Assembly: GCF_024362695.1 (NCBI RefSeq)
Contig: NW_026063246.1
Span: 744,001-808,000, forward strand
Length of the DNA: 64,000 nt
Origin: Pectinophora gossypiella
Taxonomy: Eukaryota > Arthropoda > Insecta > Lepidoptera > Gelechiidae
Reading direction: 5' to 3'
Shown: positions 42,638 to 53,062 of the stretch, in pieces
How positions within the stretch are numbered: position 1 is the stretch's first letter
Layout: each line of letters opens with the position of its first letter
Translations under genes and position numbers: made by a program
Notes under the pieces: generated by a model
What the model saw: the letters and a program-made list of their open reading frames with translations, nothing else
The model's database searches: none
What the model was told of the DNA's origin: nothing

Positions 42638-43629
42638 GAAATGCACAATGCTAAAAACTGCGTAGGAGATTTTAATACAATAGTACTACAAAGCCTGATG
42701 TTGGCCGCTATTTCAATGAATGCAGCAGTGTGACAGCTAGCAATCAAAAGTAACAAGATATCGAGGTACGTTAAATGACGATCACGACCACTTTGGCAAA
42801 AACGTATCGCTATAGACTAAGGAAAAAAAAATAATATATATTTTATTTACAGGAAATGCAGATGGCAATAAACTGTGTAGGAGTTCATGATTGCAATAGA
42901 ATAAAATCGACCAAGCCTGAAGTCAGCAGCCCCTTCAATGAATGCAAGATATCGAGGTACGTTTCATGACGACCACGACTATTTTGGCAAAAACGTATCG
43001 CTATCGACTAAGGAAAATAAATTATATATTTTATTTACAGGAAATGCAGAAGGCAAAAAACTGCGTAGGAGATCATTAATACAAAAGTATTATATAAACC
43101 AAACCTGATGTTGCCAGCTCCTTCAATGAATGCAGCAGTGTGACAGCCAACAATCAAAAGTAACAAGATATCGAGGTACGTTACATGACGACCACAACTA
43201 TTTTGGCAAAAACGTATTGCTATCGACTAAGGAAAATAAATTACATATAATATTTAATTACATATATGTTTTATTTACAGGAAATGCAGAAGGCAAAAAA
43301 CTGCGTAGGAGATCATTAATACAATAGTATTATATAAACCAAGCCTGATGTTGGCCGCTCATTCAAAGAATGCAGCAGTGTGACAGCCAGCAATCAAAAG
43401 TAACAAGATGTCGAGGTACGTTACATGACGATCACGACCACTTTGGCATAAACGTATCGCTATAGACTAAGGAAAAAAATGTAATATATATTTTATTCAC
43501 AGGAAATGCAGAGTGTAATAAACTGTGTAGGAGATTATGATTGCAATAGAATAAAATCGACCAAGCCTGAAGTCCTTCAATGCACGCAGCAGTGTGACAG
43601 CCAGCAATCAAAAGTTACAAGATATCGAG
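42638..43629 (+). other. Tandem array of five exon-like units with conserved splice sites
   Basis: Exon-like blocks at 42638-42765, 42853-42956, 43041-43175, 43281-43415 and 43503-43629. Each follows a T-rich tract plus ACAG and ends CGAG|GTACGTTA, the last two words being near-consensus acceptor and donor. Each begins GAAATGCAGA. Introns are also alike (TGACGACCACGACCACTTTGG). Units 2 and 5 are open in one frame with spaced Cys (INCVGDYDCNRIKSTKPEV in unit 5), while others have stops, and lengths (128, 104, 135, 135, 127) do not keep one phase. I favour a non-coding or decaying transcript with duplicated cassette exons; a small Cys-rich secreted protein is the alternative. Confidence 0.6.
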
Positions 43630-43700
43630 GTACGTTACATGACGACCACGACCACTTTGGCAAAAACGTATCGCTATTGACTAAGAAAAGGATATTATAT

Positions 43701-44008
43701 TTTTAGCGTCAGAAGTGGTAATAAAAAAAAACAACAGTTTGGTTTTTGTTACAAACGCTTCTATTTATTTAAATCACAATTTAGTTTTTATCAAATGTAT
43801 GAACACGAAACAACAAGTAAATAATCACTTTTCACAGAAATAGGTGTAATCGAAAATCGAAATAGCTCACGTGCACCGAGTGGTCCGTACCCATCGAACG
43901 TCGCCAAGCAACTGTGTGCGCGCGCTTGACTACCGTGCTTTTATAGAAACGCTCGACGCAGTGACTGGCATAGTGGGGAGTCTTGCATAGTGGGGAGTCT
44001 TGCTAATA
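43701..44008 (-). repeat. Gy2 3' LTR
   Basis: 308 bp, TTTTAGCGTCAGAAGTGG to GTCTTGCTAATA on the plus strand. The partner LTR (49336-49642, 307 bp) differs visibly only by one A in an A-run. ATAT flanks both outer edges (43697-43700, 49643-49646), a likely 4-bp target duplication. Confidence 0.9.
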
Positions 44009-44257
44009 CGGCCGTTCCTGACAGCCTGATCGTCCTCGATCCTTGATCCAGGTTTTCAATCCAGGAGTGGCATCTACAGTCCTGGCTCAGCGGGTGTTGG
44101 TGTCCTGGGCCGGTCATCTGCCTGCATATTAGTTGCGGCAGACGTGGACGGTTGAGTGGGCTCCGTTTCGTCTGCTCCATCTGAAGTCACATTTCAAGTT
44201 TTAACAAAGCAATTATCAGAAGCACCCAGCTACTCCTAGGTACTTTGTTCATAGTGA

Positions 44258-44640
44258 CTGTATCGACTTGATACTAGACCAACAATACACGCTAAGATTA
44301 ACATATCCCGACTAGTGAAACTATCACTACAGGAACAGAGACTGTGACGACTTGGTAACTAGACCAACGTACATACTCTGATAAATACAACCTGACTAGT
44401 GACATAGTCACTATAGGTAGAGCGACTGTACCGACTTGGTATAAACCAACAGCACACACTCAGATAAACACAACCCGACTAGTGACATAGTCACTACAGG
44501 TAGAGCGACTGTACCGACTTGGTATAAACCAACAGCACACACTCAGATAAACACAACCCGACTAGTGACATAGTCACTACAGGTAGAGCGACTGTACCGA
44601 CTTGGTATAAACCAACAGCACACACTCAGAAACAACGACA
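44258..44640 (-). repeat. 84-bp tandem repeats in the Gy2 3' UTR
   Basis: About four and a half units with GACTAGTGACATAGTCACTA (itself a palindrome) and CCGACTTGGTATAAACC, between the gag-pol stop and the 3' LTR. The last two and a half units are almost identical. Confidence 0.85.
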
Positions 44641-44748
44641 GTAAGACTTGGCATAGCGCCAAACGTTGGATGACTTAACAAGAGCTGTTAACGTCACAAC
44701 GACTCGGACACTACATCAACATACTCGTTGTGCAAGCGACTTGACGTA

Positions 44749-47700
44749 TTAAACGTCAACGCATTCATACTCACTATCGAAGAGCGCAGCACACGCTTCG
44801 GGGCACCACTCGCCACGCCATGGCACCATATGCTGAGCAGCAGCCTGGGTCGACTTCCCGTAATCGCCACTGACAAGCCTTAGCTCATACCGGCCGCTGG
44901 GCAGGATGTTCACCACCTTGTACGGTCCCCGCATGCCGGAATCGAGTTTTCCTGTAGACTGAGAAGATTTTATAACAAATACAAAATCATCGATATTGAA
45001 TTCTCGTGGCGACCGCCTGTTGCGATTTTCACGTTCGTCCTGTCGAACACGGTTTCGGTCGAGTAGCTGACCAGCTCTGCTCCTGGCTAGTTCTCGTAGT
45101 GCCTCCCGATTTGGCGACGAGTTTTGGACGGCGACATCCCTTACAAGTGCACGTATCACAGGCGTTGTTGCTTCAGTTCCGATGAGGAGATTAAGAGGTG
45201 AAGCCTGTGTGGTTTTGTGCTTCGTTATGTTAATAACAAGTTGCAATTTCCATAGTGTGTCGGCCCATTCCCTGTTCCTATGATTTACCTCTATCCTTAT
45301 CATGTTGAGCACTGTACGCATGTACCTCTCCACCTGGCCATTGGCATGGTGCATCTCAGGGGTAATACTGTGGATATCACAGCCCATATCGTTGATCCAC
45401 TTAACAAACACGTTCGACTCAAACATCCGACCTTTGTCGGTGATCATGAGCCTTGGCACACCAAACAGCGAGACCAACTGAGTAATCACCTTTTTCAGTT
45501 CTTCAGCATCCTGCCGACTCATGGGGTGTAGAAGACAGTACTTGGTGAAGCTATCGACAATTATCAAGACATACTTGTATTCACCTGACTGTGGTAGAGG
45601 TCCAAGGGCATCGATGTGTACCGTGTCAAAAGGTACGTCCGGTTTCTCCCATGACGTGATATTTTGAAGCGGAGCCCGAGGAACTCGCTTCTTGGAGATA
45701 CAAATTATGCAGGGAGAGATGTACTTGCTTACGAAGTTTTTCAATCCGGGAAACCAGAAGTGCTTTAGTATCAGGTCCACGGTCTTATCTACACCGATGT
45801 GGTCATGCTCATCATGGAATACTCTGAGAAGGCTGAGTCTATGACCCTTAGGTATATAGCACAGCAGGCGCGACTGCTCTCCTACTGGAGTGTAGCGATA
45901 GTAAAGTAGGTCGTTACGTGCAACATACCTATTTGCATCCAACTCTCCGTCTCGTAGCTTTTGTAGGAGATTTTGGGTTTCTTCATCACCAGATTGAGCC
46001 GTATGAGCCCAATTGCGAGGTCTCTGGATCTGGTGTACCTGTGCAACTGGGTTACGACTTAGGTAGTCAGCATGTGGAATCAGCACTCCCTTCCTGTACT
46101 CAATAGAAAATTCGAAATCTTGCAAGTAGATCCACCACCTTGCAACCCGCGGCAGTAGATCTTTCTTGCGTTCCGTAGCCTTCAACGCATTGCAGTCGGT
46201 CACAACGGTGAACTTGAGCCCCACGAGGTAGTGCCGGAAGTTTTGTAGAGCTTTGACAACAGCAAGCGTTTCAAGCTCGTAGGAGTGGTACTTACTTTCA
46301 GCGCCTTGCGTAACCTTGCTGAAGTAAGCCACTGCATGTTTCTTGCCATCAGGATGAACTTGCAGCAGTACGGCACCATACCCCATGCTGCTAGCATCGG
46401 TGTGAACTTCGGTTGGCAACTTTGGGTTAAAGATGGTAAGTACTGGCGCACTTGTCAAGTGTTTGATCAGTTCTTGACGGATGGACTCGCATTCAGGTGT
46501 CCACACGAATTCAACGCCTTTCTTAGTTAGGTGTGCAATCGGGGCTGTTTTCGTAGCATAGCCCTTTATGTACCTCCGAAAGTATCCAGCCAATCCTAGT
46601 AGTTGTCTCACTTGTTTGACATTTTCTGGTGGACTCGTATTGACCAGGGCCTCTATTTTCCGGGAGCTCGGCCTCACCTGACCTTCACTAATAACCCTTC
46701 CTAAGTATTCGACTTCGGTGACCAGAAATGAGCACTTGTTAAGGTTTACGGAAAATCCAGCTTGAGTGAGAGTTTTCAGGACATCTTGTAGCAGTAGAAT
46801 GCCCTCGGGAATCGTGTTACTCATGAGCAACACGTCATCGATGTACACCAGCGTGTTCCCCTGGGTGATATGAGCCCGTAGCGCGTCATTTATGATGCGC
46901 TGATATACGATCGGTGCATTTGCGAGACCAAAGGGCATTTTCAGGTACTCAAAGTGATCTTCGGGTGTGACAAAGCCGGTGATGTGAATATCTTGTTCCC
47001 TAATTTTAATCTGGTGGAACCCTGAAGCCATATCCAGGCTACTGAAATAGGTATAGCTCCCTAACCTGTCTATTTGGTCATCTATTAGGGGAAGAGGGTA
47101 CCTATCCTTGATCGTAATGCGGTTTAGGGCCCTATAATCAACGCAGAGCCTATCAGAACCATCACGCTTCTTTACCAGTATGATCGGACTTGCGTACTCC
47201 GATGTTGACCGCCTTATCACTCCTTTCTTTAACAGATCGTCTGTTATTGCTCTAACTTTTAGTTTCTCCTGGTATGACAATTTATACGGTCTATAGACAA
47301 TAGGAATCGGACTTGTGAGATTTATTTCCATTTCACCGGTATGTACCGTAGTTGTAGCCGTACCAGAAATCAGATACTCCGAATACTGATTAATTACGCC
47401 TAACAAAGCAGCACGATCCTCACCTTGTAAGGGCGTGTTCACTTCTATTTGGTCAGTATTCGCGGATATGACATTAACGTGAGCTACATTATCCGCATGT
47501 GAAAGGTATTGCTTATCTTTTGTACGCACGTAAGTAACGCCCTCTCGATTCAATACGTCCGTGCCAATCAATATGGGAGCTACCATGAGGGTCGACGGTA
47601 CGACAACTAGATCAGTCTCTATAGCGATAGTATCGAACTCTATAGTCACGGTTACGTAAGAAGTCGCAACGATTTCTTTGTTTCCGATGCCTTTCAAAAC

Positions 47701-49167
47701 GCAACGACGAGATTTTGGTTGGCAGGGTAAGTACTTCAGAACGTCTGACGAGATGAGCGAAATGTTTAGAGCCCCGCTATCTATAAGTACGTCCATCGGA
47801 ATACCACTAACAACAGCAGTCGTGACGTCATTATTAATAGGGTACTGAGACCTACTCGTGCACAAGTTTACGCTACGCTCGTTGCGTGGCTCTGAACGAT
47901 TTTTCGCGAAACACTGTTCTTCTTTATGTCCTGGCTTTTTGCAAAATGTGCACTGCACTTTAGTACGGCTATTGTTATTGGCATTAGGTATTTTAGGGTT
48001 TTGCGTGCAATTGCGCCTAAGGTGGCCATGTTTACCGCAAGTGTAACAATGAGGGCCCGAGCCTGCCTTCGGCGCGCTTGGCTTCGGCGGGTTACCCGGC
48101 TTTCCCGGACGCACAGGATCTCGGGATCGATTATTAGGTTTCGTATAAATGGATAAGAATTGTACAAGGTTGTCCGGGGTAAGGTCGGCGTTAGCGGCGG
48201 CTGCACGTACTTGTGGGCTATCAATGCCCCGAATTATAATCAGTGTTCGCAACTCGTCACTCAAACCTTGTACGATTCTCAGACGCAACAAGGTGCGACG
48301 TGCGTATTCCGCATACGTTGCGTATTTGTCAGAGGTGTTATTCATCGCGTCGTAAAGAATGTTTGCGAAATCAAGTTTAACAGGACAAAGGGGTTGAAAT
48401 TCTTTCTTGAAGTTAGACCAGGTCCTATCGTTAGTCACCCATTCACTCAACCATACTTTTGCGTCACCCTTTAAACAATTCGCAACGCGGGATAGACACT
48501 CATGTTCCGACCAACCGTTTGTCCCCTTAGCACGATCTACTTCTTCACACCAAACTTGTATATTATTTATAGACGGATCAAAGTTCGACACAAAGTAATT
48601 ATTGCAACGTACTGGTTGCACCGACCTCACTGCATCAATAATAGCCTGCGCGAGGGTAGATGTTTCGGAGCAACGAGCAGTTGACTCTGCTGCACGATCT
48701 ACATGTACGAAGTCACCACTAAGATTATTTAGCGGCGGTTTCGCGATATCCGACGCCTGAGTACGCTGACGTGGTGGTGGCGTACAACCTACGACTCTAC
48801 CACGATCACAGCTACGACTGCGTACACGATGATGACGTCGAGACAGGTGACGATAACGTCTACTACCGCTATCGGTATCACTGCCGATTGAACTATTCGA
48901 ACGCGATCGCGTGCGGGAACACGTCCGCGTACGGGAATACGACCGCGACCCTTTACGTGGACGGCGATTCCGGTCACGAGAACGGGAACGCGAAGCATCA
49001 CGAACACGTGTACCATGACTGCGTGAATGAGCCCGTGCACGTGAATACGTCTGCGATTTACTACGCGAGCGATGACGCCTAACACGCAAACGTGAACGCG
49101 AATAATCACGAACACGTGAGCTTTTCCGACGTTGTCTAGAACGTCCACGAGACACTTCCCGTGGCAT
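44749..49167 (-). CDS. gag-pol: Gy2 gag-pol single ORF (Ty3/gypsy) with RS-rich N-terminus
   Basis: One uninterrupted 1472-residue polyprotein. Residues 1 to about 127 are an Arg/Ser repeat domain (SRSRSRDRNRR, RTRSRSNSS), unusual for a Gag and like the RS domains of splicing factors. Then come capsid (IQVWCEEVDRAKGTNGWSEH), two CCHC knuckles (CYTCGKHGHLRRNC, CTFCKKPGHKEEQC), protease with DSG in place of DTG (VLIDSGALNIS, about 462), RT with YIDD (about 775), RNase H (HTDASSMGYGAVL), integrase zinc domain (HDEHDHIGVDKT ... CIICISKK) and core HIDALGPLP, TDKGRMFESN and QVERYMRT (D,D,E). No frameshift separates gag and pol and there is no env. With near-identical LTRs this is a young, potentially active element. 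Confidence 0.92.
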   Translation of the reverse strand: MPREVSRGRSRQRRKSSRVRDYSRSRLRVRRHRSRSKSQTYSRARAHSRSHGTRVRDASRSRSRDRNRRPRKGSRSYSRTRTCSRTRSRSNSSIGSDTDSGSRRYRHLSRRHHRVRSRSCDRGRVVGCTPPPRQRTQASDIAKPPLNNLSGDFVHVDRAAESTARCSETSTLAQAIIDAVRSVQPVRCNNYFVSNFDPSINNIQVWCEEVDRAKGTNGWSEHECLSRVANCLKGDAKVWLSEWVTNDRTWSNFKKEFQPLCPVKLDFANILYDAMNNTSDKYATYAEYARRTLLRLRIVQGLSDELRTLIIIRGIDSPQVRAAAANADLTPDNLVQFLSIYTKPNNRSRDPVRPGKPGNPPKPSAPKAGSGPHCYTCGKHGHLRRNCTQNPKIPNANNNSRTKVQCTFCKKPGHKEEQCFAKNRSEPRNERSVNLCTSRSQYPINNDVTTAVVSGIPMDVLIDSGALNISLISSDVLKYLPCQPKSRRCVLKGIGNKEIVATSYVTVTIEFDTIAIETDLVVVPSTLMVAPILIGTDVLNREGVTYVRTKDKQYLSHADNVAHVNVISANTDQIEVNTPLQGEDRAALLGVINQYSEYLISGTATTTVHTGEMEINLTSPIPIVYRPYKLSYQEKLKVRAITDDLLKKGVIRRSTSEYASPIILVKKRDGSDRLCVDYRALNRITIKDRYPLPLIDDQIDRLGSYTYFSSLDMASGFHQIKIREQDIHITGFVTPEDHFEYLKMPFGLANAPIVYQRIINDALRAHITQGNTLVYIDDVLLMSNTIPEGILLLQDVLKTLTQAGFSVNLNKCSFLVTEVEYLGRVISEGQVRPSSRKIEALVNTSPPENVKQVRQLLGLAGYFRRYIKGYATKTAPIAHLTKKGVEFVWTPECESIRQELIKHLTSAPVLTIFNPKLPTEVHTDASSMGYGAVLLQVHPDGKKHAVAYFSKVTQGAESKYHSYELETLAVVKALQNFRHYLVGLKFTVVTDCNALKATERKKDLLPRVARWWIYLQDFEFSIEYRKGVLIPHADYLSRNPVAQVHQIQRPRNWAHTAQSGDEETQNLLQKLRDGELDANRYVARNDLLYYRYTPVGEQSRLLCYIPKGHRLSLLRVFHDEHDHIGVDKTVDLILKHFWFPGLKNFVSKYISPCIICISKKRVPRAPLQNITSWEKPDVPFDTVHIDALGPLPQSGEYKYVLIIVDSFTKYCLLHPMSRQDAEELKKVITQLVSLFGVPRLMITDKGRMFESNVFVKWINDMGCDIHSITPEMHHANGQVERYMRTVLNMIRIEVNHRNREWADTLWKLQLVINITKHKTTQASPLNLLIGTEATTPVIRALVRDVAVQNSSPNREALRELARSRAGQLLDRNRVRQDERENRNRRSPREFNIDDFVFVIKSSQSTGKLDSGMRGPYKVVNILPSGRYELRLVSGDYGKSTQAAAQHMVPWRGEWCPEACAALFDSEYECVDV

Positions 49168-49335
49168 TATTCACACACTGATTCACTTCACAACAAAATG
49201 TACGATGGTTCTCAAAGTGCACTCACATAAAAACACACAGTTGAAATATGAAAGGAAATGAGTGAAAATTACTCGTTGTTTGCGACTAGACGATTTGCCG
49301 ATAGTGTGAGCTTGAATCCTTTATCCCACTTCTGA
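49168..49335 (-). other. Gy2 leader with primer-binding region
   Basis: Between the 5' LTR and ORF. TCAGAAGTGGGATAAAGG follows the LTR on the minus strand; TCAGAAGTGG also lies, inverted, inside the LTR edge. The priming tRNA is not identified. Confidence 0.5.
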
Positions 49336-49642
49336 TTTTAGCGTCAGAAGTGGTAATAAAAAAAACAACAGTTTGGTTTTTGTTACAAACGCTTCTATTT
49401 ATTTAAATCACAATTTAGTTTTTATCAAATGTATGAACACGAAACAACAAGTAAATAATCACTTTTCACAGAAATAGGTGTAATCGAAAATCGAAATAGC
49501 TCACGTGCACCGAGTGGTCCGTACCCATCGAACGTCGCCAAGCAACTGTGTGCGCGCGCTTGACTACCGTGCTTTTATAGAAACGCTCGACGCAGTGACT
49601 GGCATAGTGGGGAGTCTTGCATAGTGGGGAGTCTTGCTAATA
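49336..49642 (-). repeat. Gy2 5' LTR
   Basis: 307 bp, near-identical to 43701-44008. On the plus strand it ends GTCTTGCTAATA followed by ATAT. Confidence 0.9.
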
Positions 49643-49691
49643 ATATCTATACGTTATTATAAATAAATTAATATTATTTTATTTTTAACAG

Positions 49692-49911
49692 GAAATACAG
49701 AAGGCAAAGAAGCAGATGTCATCAAAGAAGATCTTTGTTCCTGCAATGTTTCCGCAGACGATACATCCAACAGAGCGAAGTGGAAGGAAAAGACTCGGAA
49801 TAAAGACCCCACCACCATATGGGAACAATGCAAGGGAGAGAGAGAGAATATAATGTTATATTTTTATTTTTTGATAACATAAAATAAACCAACAATATCC
49901 TACACATTTTT
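49692..49911 (+). other. Terminal exon-like block with poly(A) signal
   Basis: TTATTTTTAACAG precedes GAAATACAGAAGGCAAAGAAG, which matches the start of the five upstream exon-like units, but no donor follows. The sequence instead runs into AATAAA (49883-49888) and a T-rich GTGTCTG stretch. Two frames are open for about 55-63 codons. Gy2 sits in the intron between unit 5 and this block. Confidence 0.55.
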
Positions 49912-50359
49912 TTTATTTCTTTTTGTGTCTGTTTTAATAGTAATTACAAATCTGTGATGCGAAACAAACTATACGAAAACGTCAGTCCACATACAACGCC
50001 CGCGAAGCTGCTTTAGCAGCGAGCGCACTTAGTAGCACCATCTAGTTATTATATTATACATGGTGTAAGGGAACGGGGGTATCAACCCGAAGTGTGCCTA
50101 CTCTGTCACTATCTACAAATCACATGCGAGAGTATTGGCCGCCTAAATTCATATTTGCATTAGTTATGAGCAATTGAATTCCAGGTCTTCATGTAATAAA
50201 TTCAAATTTGCACAACACTACGTAGCAATCAGCTGTTCAAGGTATTTAACTTTTGAGTGAACAGCTACCACCTCTTTTATTTATGCCTGCCCTAGTAAAG
50301 GGTAAACGTGCCAGTGATGGCCATATTAATCAATATTTTTTAAATTGTTTTGTTTCATC
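49912..50359. other. Unassigned DNA with a dispersed repeat edge
   Basis: No gene. GGTGTAAGGGAACGGGGGTATCA at 50061 resembles 10183 (repeat terminus). Confidence 0.4.
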
Positions 50360-50560
50360 CTTGTGAGGCCAAGATTTCCAGACACAATATTTAAAAAAAC
50401 AATGGGCTTTGGTCCCGGTCACTGCTTACTGATGTAATAAGTAGTCGTTACATGAGCCATGTCAGGGGCATTTGGCGGCTCAATAATAACCCTCGCACCA
50501 GGATTGACGAGGTTGGTTATCCACCGCACAACCAATAGCATAGAACAAGATGTGAACATA
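50360..50560 (+). mobile_element. Lepidopteran SINE-like repeat
   Basis: GTCAGGGGCATTTGGCGG and GATTGACGAGGTTGGTTATC match in inverse orientation 20130-20215. Bounds are approximate. Confidence 0.55.
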
Positions 50561-51029
50561 CATAAATCACGGCTTTATCCCTAATGGACCAGACAGAGCT
50601 ACAAGTAATTACACATATCTAATATCACACTTACTGCGCTACTGAGGTGGGCAGAGTCACTTTGTTGTACAAGTTTTGTCCAAAAATGTAGTCGATTACC
50701 TACATTAATAGTTGATAAAGAAATGTACTTTACAATGCATCTCGTCTCCTTGTGTAGTATGCTTTTGAAACGGAAATCTTTTGCTACCTATGCAAGGTAG
50801 GTAAAATAGACAAGGTGTTATAAAAATACTGATATGTTTCAGAAATTTATGAAGTGGTGTTTACCTGAAGGGCACAGCTAGATGTTATAGACCGGTGAGC
50901 ATGAGACAAAGAAAACTCCCTTGAATTTGTACAATGTATATTTTACAATTATAATTATTAAAGTACAACCATGGGCAGGTAAAAACCCTATGGAGGGAGA
51001 CAGGTCGCGCTTTGGTCCGTCAGGTTAAT
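50561..51029. other. Unassigned AT-rich DNA
   Basis: No gene seen. GTGGGCAGAGTCAC at 50648 is a short dispersed-repeat word also found in the SINE at 54107. Confidence 0.4.
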
Positions 51030-52301
51030 TGTCACTCCGTAACAACCATGGGATATCACTATGTTTAAAAACACTGTCCGTACACCTGTAGGCACCTCAC
51101 TTACTCGAGGACCTCCGACTATCAGGCCTACCTGAGGCGTTCCGGAATACCGTACAGGTGATGAGTTGAGGCCGGCTCAGGCCAGGGCGTGCTGGACGAT
51201 GGCGGCGCAGCGGGCCAACTGTTACGCAGCTGGCGGGCTGCACGTCCACCGGTCAACCTCGCAGTCCTTCACCGGGCCTTATCCGGAGTGTTGACAAAAG
51301 GAGAGGCGCGGCACATCCACATGCGCGCCGCACAAAGGAAAGCTTCGAAGTGCAAACAACCAAGGCAAGCTCCGCCGTAATGAAGCTTGAAATAACTTGC
51401 AAACGCAGAAGAAAACAGCAGGAATCTTCATTCACAAAACATTGTTGAAATCATCTGATCCAATCATAAACTTCTTCTTACATTAAAACTTGCAAAACGT
51501 TAGAAAATTAAAACGTTAAAACTTTAAAGACGTTAAAACAATTAAAACAAAACTTTAAAAACTTTAAAACCCCATCTGCAACAAGGAATGGCAATGATTA
51601 GCATGTGGTTCAGCTGACAGCGTGGCAAGGCAACTCACGAGTGTAAAACAAAGAAAATAACTTACAGGTTCATCCGGGATAGTTGGGCATCGCTCGGATG
51701 AAACCTAAACCCACCCACTGGACCTTCGGCGATGGGATTTCAGTGATGTTGCTGAAAACAAGGACCTCGAGGTTATCACAAAGTTGGTGCAAAAATATGC
51801 ACGAAGAATTGCCTCACCATCTCGGTTAAGCTATTTCTATTAATCAAGACATCGGCTCTTGATGCCGCCGATACATTGTGGCTTTAATTTGCCCACATTC
51901 GGGTTTCGGCAATGGAGTCTCCGGCGCTCTCGCGACGACCCCACTTTCCAAAACCTGTCTCAGCTCAGCCAGCTGTCAGTCTGACACAAGAACCACGAAC
52001 AAAGTTGCCAAACTAGAAAAAATCTACCAAACCATAAATTCGCCGAATCAACGACAATAATCGATCGACTTGTTTGATCCAAAACCTAAATAAAATATAA
52101 TATAATTTCAATAAATGTCGCAGATAATTAAATATACCAAATTTAGAAGAAAATAAAATAATTAAAAATATTCGGGCCCATCGATAACCCTGCAGCGCCA
52201 TCTGTGATTTCCTGCGGGTAAAATATAAAAACAACGTTATATCGCCAGAAACCACAAGATGTCGCTACAAGGCTCGTTGGTCCGAAATGCTTCGTTACAA
52301 T
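51030..52301 (-). repeat. Probable 3' LTR of Gy3
   Basis: On the minus strand TGTAACGAAGCATTTCGG starts right after a strong polypurine tract, so 52301 is an LTR edge. TG...CA termini would place the other edge at 51030 (GTTACGGAGTGACA). It holds an intron-like pair GTAAGTTATTTTC / TTGTTGCAG (about 51665 and 51575). No second LTR copy is in the window, so the left edge is tentative. Confidence 0.5.
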
Positions 52302-52318
52302 ACCCCCCTACCCACGAG
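52302..52318 (-). other. Gy3 polypurine tract
   Basis: CGTGGGTAGGGGGGTAT directly abuts the LTR start. Confidence 0.75.
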
Positions 52319-53062
52319 AGGTTTCGAACTGGGTGAGAAACACGGCTGCCCTCAGCCATAGAGCCTGGGGCGCACAACCAGTATAAATTAAAAAAAAACT
52401 GTCTCTAAAGACGAGACGACAAAACAATTCATAAAAAAAAACGTAACGAAGCACAACTCAAACATCTAAACAGCACAACCCTAAGCACAACAATTACCCC
52501 GACCTGTTATTCTTCGCCATTTATTAATCACCTTTCACTTCTTTCATATAGTAGCACCCAGTATCCATTTCACTGGGTGTCACCCACATTCATACCCCTG
52601 ATGAGCTGACGACTATCTTAGTGTCACTCGATACCCCAATTCTAAAGACAAAGACAAAAAACAAAACAACAGTTGCTAGAGGCTTATTTAAGGAGTCACT
52701 ACCCGCTCCGTCGAAAAACAAAAAAAAAATAGTCAACCTGATGAGGTTTCCTATTTAAATGAATTTCTAATAAATGGCTACTATAAAGCCTAAAAAAATG
52801 TTGTCACGAGCAACATAAAAAACTATATTAAATAGTTGGCTATAACCGCCTAAACAAAAAAACATATAAAATATGAAACGCTAAAGTGGGCGTTCATAAA
52901 AACGCTGCGTTGCAGACGCTAGTGTGTATGGGTCTTATCAGCGCACCATAAACACACTAAAAAAAAACATTAAACATAAACAACATAAATCATTTAATGG
53001 TAAATGTAGTTATTTTAAAATCAAAAGATTTAATTAATAGTCTTTAACTACATAAAAAAAAT
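52319..53062 (-). other. Gy3 3' untranslated region, proximal part
   Basis: AT-rich, no ORF; lies between the polypurine tract and Helentron copy 3. The remainder (55176-55392) leads into Gy3 pol on the same strand, so the Helentron unit is inserted here. Confidence 0.6.

Noticed and set aside
42853..43629. Confident protein-coding Cys-rich gene in the exon-like array
   Set aside because: Only units 2 and 5 are open, and exon lengths do not preserve phase; recorded as exon-like instead.
48771..49148. ORFs on both strands opposite or out of frame with the RS domain
   Set aside because: Arise from the biased CGnTCn codons of the RS repeats in Gy2.
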